From NCBI GenBank assembly GCA_002118135.1, contig BDIU01000306.1, forward strand, positions 111,205 to 175,204: a stretch of DNA of 64,000 nt, read 5' to 3'. The notes under the pieces were generated by a model. That model saw nothing but the letters and a program-made list of their open reading frames with translations. It ran no database searches and was not told where the DNA came from. The translations under genes were made by a program, and so were the position numbers. The DNA is from Trebouxia sp. TZW2008. Lineage: Eukaryota > Chlorophyta > Trebouxiophyceae > Trebouxiales > Trebouxiaceae. This document shows, in pieces, positions 47,801 to 58,000 of this stretch (the stretch's first letter is position 1; the number at the start of each line of letters is the position of its first letter).

Positions 47801-50800
47801 ACACAACAATGGGCTCTTCTTGCCTGATGATGTGACAACAGCTTGGGAACAGCCAAGCACAGCAGGGCTAGGCTCTAGGGAGTGTACATCAGAGACTGAG
47901 CCAACAAAGGCAGCCACACCAACCGGCACACTTGATACAGAGATAGTACCATACCAAGAGAGACTCAGACATCAACTAGTGACTGGTGACATTGCTGTGG
48001 CTGACCCCATGTCAGCTACCCACCCAGTGGGGGTCCCCAGTCAGACCCCCAGCAGTGACACCCCCACTCAGCTTTCCACCCAGACCAAGCATGTCAAGCA
48101 GGGTGTGTCCATCAGGAAGTCCGTGCATAGGATCATGCACGAATTTACGCTGAGCCATGATCCTGAAGATTTCACTAACAGCCTCAAGGTATGCGTCCTG
48201 TTACAATTATATCACAATTGCTGTTCTTGATTGATGTGTTTTTCTGTACTGTGTTTGAATGCACTGTCAGTATATTTGCATGTCAGTATAGATGCATCAA
48301 GCTGTGACTGTGACTTGACGATACAAAATCCACACATCGCACCATGGCACTTTCACAGTGTTGTCACTGCAGCAATGACATATGTCTGCTTGTATTTAGC
48401 AAAGTTTTGACATAGCATGTAAATTGCTTGCATATTTCATGCGCTGTGCATGGCGCCTAAGCCATCAATAGTGGTACGAAGTGATAGTTTTAGCTGTCAT
48501 TCAGAAAAGTTCACACGCTGCTTGCAGGCTCTGTCAAGGACCACAGACGGCGCTGAGTTGCTGCAGCGCGTGCTGAAAGCTGCTGGTGGTCACCTGAAGA
48601 CAGTCAGCTGGAAAAAGAGGCGAGTGCCAGTTGCTACCCCACCTGGGCCCAGCAATGGGGCAGGAGAGGGGCTGCCAGTGACTACTCCGACCACTCGCCC
48701 ACCTGAGCCTAGCAAAGAAGCGGAAGGGCAGCAGTCAATGGTCACAGGTTCAGAGACAAAGGACACAGCAGAGCAGTATCGTACTGTATACCCCAACAGC
48801 CGTCCACTGCTGGAGAAGTTCATGCTTCAACAGCGGGGGAGGTATGTCCATGTGCACCTCCATGCTCAGGATATTGGATGCCCTGCTTGTCAACTTTACT
48901 TACACTTTGCTATATTTGATTTGCTGAAGCTTACATCCTGTTGATCTTCTTTTTGTCATCAACCTGATGGTCACAATGTTGTTGTCGCTATCATTCTTCT
49001 TGTCATCATTGTTGTCATTTGTACAAGAATGTGTACATTGCATTTAGGATATGCTGAAGCCAGTTCAGTTCTGTCCTGTTCTTGCTCATGCTGGTGCAGC
49101 CAATCAGGACACACATTGTCCCCAAGCACTCATGCTGCCACACAATGTACCAATAGAGCTTCTGTCATCAATGTATTCTGTATCATGTCCTATCAGCTGA
49201 GCTACAGTGGTGCCTCACAGGCTATTTTGCAAAGGAGAGACCATAATTTCCTCGGTCTTGGCCCAGCAGGACTGCCGGCCTGACAGCCTCGCATAGAATT
49301 TGCTGCAGCTAGCTTGACTGGTCATGCCCTTTGTCACACTAGTGCTGTCACGTAGCACATCAGCTGAACTGCATTGGTGCCTTGCAGGCTCTTCTTCAAA
49401 GGAGAGACCGTGATCTCCTCAGTCTTGGCCCAGCAAGACTGCCTGCCTTTGGGCCAGGTATATGGCTCTTGCTCTTGTGACGGCATGCCAATTGGCTGCA
49501 ACACCTGCGGCTTCCAACAGCTGCTGAAGCTTGCGTCGGAGGAGGGCTCAGGGCTGGGGCCAAGATCACAGGGCACCAAGGAGCCCTTTCCCGCTTTGGA
49601 AATGAGCAGCAAGGACAAACCAGGGTTGGGCTTGTTCAGATATGGTGGGAGCCTTTCTGGGCGACAGGCGGAGGAGCAGCTGAGGGTAAGACCTGTGACT
49701 TTCCCATGACCCTTAGCTTCAGCAGAGGGGGGGGGATGGAAGGGGGGTGGGGTAACAGGAGGCTCTGACAGTGCTTGAAGGTTGTTCAGTTACGCATAGT
49801 GCCTGCTTAATAGTATCTTTACCAGCATGCAAGGGCAATTCGCAGGTGTGCTGCAATTCAGAGAGCCCTGTAAATCAGCAAACATGCAGAACTGGCGAAA
49901 TTTGTCTGAGTGTGTCTGTCTGGATGTCTGTCTGTCTGTCTGGATGTCTGTCTGTCTGTCTGTCCGTCTGTCTGGATGTCTGTCTGTCTGTCTGGGTGTT
50001 TCTGTCTGGATGTATGTCTGTGTGCATCTTGGAGCCCTATTACAGATTGGCCCTTCCAAACCTATATCTGCCATTGTCACTGTTTTGATAGGCATGCCTG
50101 GATCTGCATGCCTGTTTGTCCAAGCGCTCATGTGAAACGGTGTGTTCTCTGGTGCAGGATGTGATAGCTGAGTTGTGTGGTGCTGGGGATGGTGCTGTTT
50201 TCAGCAGGGAAGTAGTCAAGCAGGGCTTGCATGCCTTCCTCACCAAGACCCCACCCAAGGGTACCCTAAGAGCACCCCGTTTACCCTCCCAGACCCTGTG
50301 CTGGGTAAGTCAACAAGCTTGACATGCAATGATATACCTTGATTCAGCTTCATTGCCATGTGCGCAATATGGTAGCATTTTAGATGTGTTCAGCCAGGCT
50401 CAAATGCACATTCTGTTGCAGTTGACGCCCTCAAATCACAGTTGCGACATACTCGGTTTTGCCAGTTGCAACACGCAAAAGTACAAGTATTGTGCCCCTG
50501 AACAGTGATACGAAACAGTTTGAGGCTCAAATGCACATTCTGTGCATTCAATTTGCTGAAATATATGGTCAAACGTATTTTGCCATCTGCATTTATGACG
50601 ATGAGTCTGTTCTTGCATGCTGCACTGTGTTGCTGCCACTGCCTATGCAGCAGATGACACATGCACTGTAGGGTAGTGCCACAGCAGCAAGCAAACTCTT
50701 GTTTTTGACTGGCCTCTTTGCTGCTGTAGGCTGGCACAGTACTGGGTGTTTTGGTTGCCAAAGACATACTACTTGAAGAAGAAGCACAGAGCCTGGTGGA

Positions 50801-51333
50801 GGCTGCTGCCATTGCAACAGCAGACGCAGGACAAATGCTCTTTATCGAGCAGGAGGAACTGAGGGAGGAGGCTGAATCAGCAATGGTTCAGCACCTTGAG
50901 ACCAGCAGAGAGCATGCTAGGCAACTTGAGGAGGCCTTAGCAGCAAGAGCAGTGCAAGCTGAGGAAGCTCAACAGAGGCTGGTCTTACAGCAAGCAGAGT
51001 TGCTCAGTCCTCAGGTGTGCTCCCTGTCTTCACTGTAACCGAGTGTGCATGCCTTCTGGACAGTACACGTGATGCTTCAAGGAGAACAGCGCTCTGTGCA
51101 GCATGGTGCAGATGCTTCAGCTTGGTCTGCATGCTGCAAGCATTGCAACAGTGTGAACAATCATGCCTGCATTGTGGCTGGTAGTGAATGCAGCATGGCT
51201 GACATGTCTTGAGTTGCAGGCTGTCACCAAAAATAGCTATGTCTCTGGCAATCTCAAGGTCAAGACAAAGCAGTATGGCACTGCTGAAGAGCTGAGACCG
51301 CTACCTGCCAATGACAATGATGGCTGGGAGTAA
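38872..51333 (+). CDS. Large coiled-coil G-patch-like protein, paralogue 2
   Basis: Exons: 38872-39045, 39304-39474, 39990-40214, 40763-40879, 41136-41315, 42301-42462, 42784-42891, 43205-43321, 43617-43733, 44211-44480, 45061-45261, 45972-46361, 46966-47316, 47634-48188, 48528-48841, 49388-49685, 50158-50304, 50730-51014 and 51220-51333, at least 1,431 residues; first exon not found. Almost all exons are phase 0, ending CAG and starting GCN. The N-terminal half is coiled coil (AEQLANQQSQLDANKE). Then come two related acidic segments (DSGESLVSDCA; DSGESLATDCA), a basic patch (KPNRKARARARRYRAQ), the shared block (MHEFTLSHDPEDF; AELLQRVLKAAGG) and a degenerate G-patch (LLKLASEEGSGLGPRSQG...KPGLGLFRYGG) lacking the aromatic and some glycines. 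The shared C-terminus ends LKVKTKQYG...GWE. The exon ending 43321 is followed by GCGAGC, an apparent GC donor. Confidence 0.75.
39869..39905 (+). repeat. Decayed copy of exon at 39990
   Basis: After a TTTGCAG acceptor this reads VLVEEINDLQQH and a stop; the functional exon after CATGCAG at 39990 begins VLAKELKDIQKQ. The preceding intron bases (AAGGCACA..., CTGAC...TGACT) are also repeated, so acceptor and exon start were duplicated together. Confidence 0.75.
40595..40735 (+). repeat. Tandem duplicate of exon at 40763
   Basis: The segment from GATCAATTTTGTGTGAGCTACAG through the exon-like 40628-40721 (EAKCEAAKTHEETAYLQHKM) is repeated as the functional exon 40763-40879 (EAKGEASKAQQEVADLQCKM). 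The first copy's donor would leave phase 1, which does not fit the next exon, so it is probably skipped or used exclusively. Confidence 0.8.
41620..41790 (+). repeat. C-rich CACC/CATCACC tract
   Basis: Intronic, pyrimidine-rich on this strand, with many CACCACC and CCATCACC pieces. A similar C-rich tract sits in an intron of paralogue 1 at 28150-28390, which suggests it predates the gene duplication. Confidence 0.7.
42175..42250 (+). repeat. Decayed copy of exon at 42301
   Basis: GCTGCTGACATGTGTGCATACAG followed by a stop-containing copy of the exon start (ATGCAGCAGGCAATGCAGC). The functional version about 90 bases downstream has GCTGCTGACATG...GTACATACAG, then the open exon AHSLEMQQAVQQ. 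Confidence 0.8.
43074..43204 (+). repeat. Degenerate TGATTGG repeat before an acceptor
   Basis: Roughly fifteen imperfect TTGATTGG/TTGGTTGA units fill the intron end up to the GTGTAG acceptor at 43204. It is T/G-rich and may serve as an unusual polypyrimidine-like region. Confidence 0.8.
45699..45971 (+). repeat. Two decayed tandem copies of exon at 45972
   Basis: Copies begin after ATCCAG at 45699 and 45819. They share with the functional exon the bases coding QAMRLL-like sequence, GGCATCAAAG/GGCGTCAAAG and the ACAGCAATGGC motif, but contain stops or frame breaks. The period is about 120-150 bases. Confidence 0.8.
49195..49283 (+). repeat. Decayed copy of the G-patch exon start
   Basis: TCAGCTGAGCTACAGTGGTG through the acceptor and about 60 exon bases (from 49221) is repeated at 49359-49450, where the functional exon starts at 49388. 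This is the same kind of event as upstream of the equivalent exon of paralogue 1 (35181-35539), but with unrelated repeat sequence. Confidence 0.85.
49914..50022 (+). repeat. (TGTC)n minisatellite with GGATGTC interruptions
   Basis: A TGTC tetranucleotide tract organised in 28-32 base higher-order units, each opened by GGATGTC. It is intronic, between the exons ending 49685 and starting 50158. Confidence 0.95.
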
Positions 51334-52030
51334 GCAGTTGATCCCAGGCTTCTGAAGCAGCATTGAAGAGTTGCAAAATTTTCTTTACTTGTGCACAGCC
51401 TTGGACTGAATTAGGCCAATGCTCAAATACTAAGTGATATCGACTTGCTAGCTCATCTTTCCTCTTGTCAGGTAGATGACAGATGACTTATGTAGATCAG
51501 TAGGGTGATTGGATCGCTTGTGTACATTATGTGAGAGTGCGTCAAGTGTGTTGAGATTTGTGCAGCAGTATACGACAAGAGCAGAAAGTGACAGCATGCT
51601 GATCTTCTTCCAAAGCTGCACGTGAATGCGCACACATGCACATTGCACCCGACCAAGCGCTATTCTGACTGGCAATCTAGTTGTGTGAAAAGTGTCAACA
51701 ATTGGGCGCAGCTTGACAGGATTGAAACAGCATGCCACTGGCATAATGCCAGAGCTCTTGCCCTCGCATTCTGTGGAGCAGCTTCATGCCTAAGGCACAA
51801 ATTGGCTTTTGTGATGACAACATGCACAAGACAGAGATTGCACAATACATAAGGTCATGCCGCAAAAACACAAAGCAATGGCATGCAAGTGCTTTGATGC
51901 ACTGCTCATCAGTGTCGCCCTGCAGGGCGATTTGGCTTTGCAAGCAAATTCAAATTAGCCAGATGGCTACAGCAACCTTGCGCACCTAGGTCTGCGGTAT
52001 CGCAGAGCGTGCAGCCATCACGACATCGTG
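51334..52030 (+). promoter_or_regulatory. Intergenic region and CG-rich promoter
   Basis: 3' flank of paralogue 2, then a region whose CG content rises from about 51.95 kb and continues through exon 1 of the next gene, as at other gene starts here. No exon is supported between 51334 and 52030. Frames on both strands at 51.45-51.99 kb look random. Confidence 0.45.
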
Positions 52031-55000
52031 ATGGAAGCAGCATCGAGGGCTTCGGTTGCTTCACAGCCCTTTGATACATTGCGGAAGTCTGTATCGGGTA
52101 CTGACCAGCTCAAGCAGGAAAAACTTCGCTTTGCTGCTGTGAACGCGCTTGCGTCGACGGAAGACTTCTGGGACTTTGATACCGATGAAGATGCTTGGCC
52201 GTCCGTCAAGCGTGCTGACTGTCGCCAAGCGGCCTCTGCACCAGTTTATGAAGCGCAAATCCCAGACCCGGTTGACAGCGAGGTCGCAGGCGAAGCGCAC
52301 TCAACAAGCTGCTACAGCCACCTGCCAGAGCATGCTGCTATTGCAGCTGCTGTGAGAGCGGCTATACAGTCACATAGCTCAGTAAGCTTCACAAATATGC
52401 AGCAGACTGCCAGCATTTGCTGTTAATACCAAAAGGTGGACATGCAAGTCCTACTGTTCAGGGGACTGCAGGGGCCGCTGATGGACCAACTGCCGACTTT
52501 CCGTCCCTGCTGGATGATGGCTCACCAGAGGCATTGGCAGCAGCTGCATACTTGAGACAGGCAAGTCATGCACAGTAGCAGCCCTGCATGCTGCGCATGT
52601 GTGATCATTTCCGCAGTCCTACACCACGAAATGTCAAACTGTAGTCAGCAAGGACCATGCAATCGGTGACCATGTAATTTCTGTTTGAGCACATTGCATA
52701 AGCATGTTCTCTATCTGGCGTCAATGTTACTGTGTCTTGTGAACTCAGGTCGTCACCAGCCTTACTTGTGAGAGGGTCAGCACAGCAGCTGATGTTGCGG
52801 AAGACAATGTCCACTCAGGCAGATCCCCTGCAAGTCCCAGCTTTCACCAGATTGCACAGCCCAGACTGCAGCTTGACAGCACAGCTCAGGACCAGTCCAG
52901 CAACACAGCAGCTGATATCACAGCAGCAGGCAGCATTGCTGTTCACAAGTTTCCTGTTGACAAGCAGCTATTGCTGCAAATGCGCTTCAGGCAGATGTAT
53001 GGCAGAATATCAGCAAGCCTAGTGACAACACCAGCCAAGGCGTTGCCGCAGCGCTCATCGCATTCAGCTCTGGTCTCCGCAAGCCATGTAGGGCCTGCAA
53101 TCTCTCCCCTGCCACAGGTGCATAGCAGCAGTCTAGTCCAACATGAAATGGATCCTGGTCAGCTTGTGGTTTTGCCCCTTGACAGGCAGACATCCCCCAC
53201 GCTGTTGCAGCAAGAACCCAATCCTGCAGCAAGATGGCCAGACAGACCCCAGCCGCCACATTTTGAGCTGCTGCGCCGTCAACAAGATGCTGCTGCAGTG
53301 CAACAGCCAGAAAGCGTTGGCAAGCTTGTGCAGCATGACATTGCAGACCCTGATGTCTATTCGCAATGGCCAGAATCACCAGAAAGGCAGGCAGACAGCC
53401 GTATGCCTCTTCCTCTACCACTGCAGCAGATGCATAGCCTAGCACAGCCTCTGCCTAGTTATGCATGGACCACAGAGCAGCTGACAGCTATTGCTGCTGC
53501 AGCTGCAACTGCTGCTGCCACTGCAGTGCAGCGTGAGACCAAGCTTGCTGAAGAAGCTGACAAGGCTGCACAATGCATGGCAGCAGGCGCTTTGAATCAA
53601 GTCATCATCAGGCCAAATGTGCAAGCATTAGCAACAGAGCAAGCATTGCTGAGCAGCATCCCAACCGCCAAAGATGCACCAGACGGCAGCGAGTTAGCTG
53701 AGTCAAGCCAGAAGCCTCAACAGACTGTGGGAGTTCAGACATTGCTGCCAGCGAGCTTTGCGCAAGCTGATCACGAGCAGCGGCGGCAGAGACTTGAGCC
53801 AACGATGTCTGCACCAAAGCAGTCAGATGCACTGCGGAAGCTGAAGCATAGAGCAAGCACAGGCAGGAGCAGCAACAGTCACGAGCTTCGTACTCACACC
53901 ACATCTCCAAATACATCAAAGTCGCCTACTGCCAAGGCAGCCAAGACTCATGCTCCACACGGAAGCCAGCTTACTGAGGACAAGCACAAGCAAGTTCAGG
54001 TGATCAAAATGCCATCTGATGGATAGTGCGGTTATGAACATCGTCACATTTGCTCATGAGCCTCACTAAAATCACCCAATGACCAATTGTACTGACGCCT
54101 TAGGCTTGCTGGCTCCACAAGGGCTTCATGCAACTGATGCGCTGTCACTTGATTGCAGGGAGTGTTACCAGCGCACTTGCAAGCAAGCATTGCGCAGACG
54201 CAAACCGTATTGCACAGCAGCCTTCAGCCCCTGGCAGCGCCCCAGATTCTGTACGATGCTGATGACCTGCACCAGCAAGCTGTCAGGCAAGTTAGCAAGC
54301 CAGCAAGTGCGCCCTCCATGCAAAATCATGAAAATTGCGCACTCAAGTAGACAAATCAGTGCAAGCTGCCATTCAAATCAGGGAACTTCACCTCTTGATG
54401 AAGCTTGATGTCAGATGGGGCATTGCTTGGGCAAATTGGGCACAAGCCAGCTTAATGCGTTATGTTGACAAAGTACTTGATGCTCTCTATCTCAGCGCGT
54501 GGCAAAGCGATAAAGCCGGCAAGTTGTCAAAGCCCGTGTTGACTAGTCATGTCCTCATGACGTCATAATTCATGAGTCACCTCAGACTTGACCTCAACAG
54601 CATTGTCAAATGCACTGCAGGGCTATACAAGCAAGGCTGGGAGGGCCATATGACTATGCTGGCATGCGGCTGAAGCTGCAAGACTTGCATGCAGGGTTTG
54701 CTGCGGAGCTTGAGCAACAACTTCAACCCCAAATGACTAAAGGCAAGGACGGCCCGCCACTTTGCAGCAAGTTCTCATCACATGCTGCGTCCCCTAGCCA
54801 AACTTGCGTTCCTGCCAGGGCAAAAGCACTTGCTGTGGTGATTGCCATTTCATGTCACTGCAATGCATGCCCTCACTCAGACCAATGTCATGTTGCTTGA
54901 TGAAAATCGCCATTGCGACGCACAAATAGACTCGTCGATGAGTGCCTGCTCTTCATCAACCAAAATTCTGTGCAGGTGCAGCTGCAGGATATGACTTGTT

Positions 55001-58000
55001 GGGGCATTTCATGGCGGCAAATGAAACCTTCACCAACATGACCATATTGCATGAGGCCATAGCCAAGGATGTTGAGCAGCGCATCGCCACCATGCATCTC
55101 AGGCCGCCCAGTGGCAGACCTGCAGCATGCAAAAGCCTTTCTAATCAGCTGGGCCCAGGTAGACTGCAACAGCAACCATGCACAACTGACTGACAATGCA
55201 TGCAGCCGGGATCAAGTCTTTGCACAGCAGTTTGCCTCATTGGTGCATGCTCATGATGCAGCATGGCTTTTGTTACACCGTCAAACAAGCCAATGAGCTG
55301 CACTGTCACTTTCTAACTTGTGCTGGCACTCCAACCTGCTCTCATACGCTTGGGCAGTCTTTACAACCATTCATGCTGCCCTGCAGGTACCAAGCGCAAG
55401 TTTGCTGCACCAGCTGCTGCCCCTTTCAGAGAGCTGCCCATAGCAGATGCCAACATGCAGCAGCAGAAGGTCGGGCCCCCTCCAGCAGGCGCGCAGCAAC
55501 ACACTACTGCACAGCAGCAGGCACAGCCCAGTGGCGCACAGCAGAAGAAGAAGCCAAGAGTTGCCTTTGGCAGGCGTGTTGCAGCCACAGGCTCAAGGAG
55601 GCCATCGTCTGACATTGAGCAGCCTGCTGAAAGCGCTTATGGCCGCCAAGCAGCCATTGCTGCTCACAGACCTGTAGGAACAGGCAACCCCCCTGAGCGC
55701 ACAAATGGTGCAGCAGCTCGCCTAAAACCAAGAGCTGCTGCTGCTGGCTATGGTCAAACACAGGCCGCTCAGACTGCAAGCCAAATTGGAGTCAGATTGC
55801 AGGCCATACTGGGCGCATCTGAGGTCATAGCAGCCCAGGAAGCTGCTGCAGAACAGCAGAAGCAGGTTGGGGAGGAGGCCAATGCGTCTGTTCACACAGA
55901 GGCCAGACCTCTGACAGGCTTTGGCAAACCTTCAGCATATCTTGGCACTGACACAATGCATGCACATGTGAGTCAAGAGACGTCACCTCAGCAAGCTCAG
56001 CTTGCTGAAGATGTTGGCATGGACAGCGCAGCAGGACATTGGCAAGCCCCGTACAACCATCTGGCTTATGCTGACGAACCGGCTCACATCACACCAAATG
56101 CCAGTCCATCTGCTCATCCTGTTACTATCCCTGCAGCACATCTAGGCAACAGCGGTCCCTCTTTAATGCATGACAGCTCGCGTTCAGATCAGTCTAGAGG
56201 GCATAGCAGCATGAACAATGCAGCAGTCAGGTCGTCTGTTGTTGATGCTGTGCTGCAACAGCAGTATGACGACCTGCTAGTGGACCTGGCAGCTCAGCAG
56301 CTACAGACACAGCTACCAGAAATACGCCACAGCAGGGTTTGGACTCAGCAGCAGCAACAGCAACAGGACACAGCATCTGAGCAACCTTCAGCTCCAGCTG
56401 TCTTGGCGCCCGTCTGCACATCCAACAAGTCATTCCAGGCTGTGCTGAGTGATGCAGATACATCACCTGCCAGCTTCAGTCAAGCCTCAGTTGCAGAAGT
56501 GGGCTCACTGCCAGCTCAAGCATCAGATGCATCAGTTGTGTTGCCAGATGACCCATTTCAGCAGCAGCTGCCACAGCGCTTGCTGGACCAATCCAGCTTG
56601 CTGCCAGATGCTCAAGTGCCTCAGCCTAATGTGCCAGTGTCCTTCATCAGCCCTGAGATCAGCACACAGCATGAGACTTCTCAACAGTCAATCACCTATA
56701 TGCCTCCAGATCAAGGCTGCATACAAACAGACTCACAGCTTGCAGCTCAGGCAACCCCACATGCTAAAGACAGCGTCCTCCTGACACCCCCTCTGGTCTC
56801 TCAGCAAGCCTCTTCTGTCAGTGTGTTTGATCAGCCTGCCATGCAATCATCTGCTACAAACGGCCAGACTGTGACCCAATTTCCCAATGCTGTCCCTCAG
56901 CTCAGCAATGAGACAAGCATCAATCACAGTTTGGCAGGGGATGGCAACAGCAAGGCGGTCATGGAAAGCCAAGCAGAGCAGCAGGGTTCCTTGGGCAAAT
57001 ATGCTGCAAAGCAGGAGTCCAGAGAAGGTCTTTTGAGGGCAAGTCTGGCAGAATGGCTGGCAGATGCTGTAGCCAGCAGGCTGTGGTCAGCTGTCAAGAA
57101 GGCACAGCCTGACACTGTGCATTCAGCGGAGGCACTGCAAGATGACTTGTCGGTAGAGGCGCCAGGTATGCTTGCATACAGTGCAATCTGCATAACAGTC
57201 CTGTTCAAGATGTGTGTACATCACAACAACTTGTTGGTCACAGCATGGCTTGAGCTTGCCACAGCAAGTCTTTTACAGAGCATGCAGTCTGATAGACAGC
57301 CATGCATCCCATCAGAATTGTGATGCTGTGAAACGTGGATCTGCAGCGTTCCTGCTCTGGCTGCTCGCATCCTCCTTGCTGTGTACTTGATTGGGCTGTT
57401 ATTTCGAGGTTGTCCATGAGTGCAATCAAGTACCTGTTGCAGATGGTACCACAAGCAGCCCGTCAATGCCTGCTGCAGGTGGAGTGTTAGATAGAGGCGC
57501 TCTTGAGAAACTTGCAAATCAAGCTGTCTCTCAGGAGCTGACGACAATGCTGTGCAATAGCAATACGCAGGATGGTGAGCGTTCCGCATTCTGCACTGTC
57601 TGTGTATTTGCAATCATGGCACATGGGTCATGCACGCAGCCAGATGATCATTGCTGATTGCAATATCCCATGTTGATACATTTTTGCTAGTTGTTCTCTC
57701 AAGGTGTAGACATTGGACTAGCCTGCACTTGCATCTGACACCAGATACCAGCATATGCTAGGCCCACGCAAACATGCTGTAGCTCACAAAGCCGAGCAAA
57801 TTGCAAAGGCTGGTGTGCTATTCAACCTTTGAACTGCAAGTCTTGAAGAGGGCCCATATTAACAGATGGATAAGCATTTGCCACCCTAATCGATTTGCCA
57901 GATCAAGTGGTGATGTTGATGTGTAGGTGCAGCAAAGCAGCAGTGGCAAGCCAGTGTAAGAGCCTCTGTTTCTGCCTTGTCTGATCAGCTGTCTGTCAGC

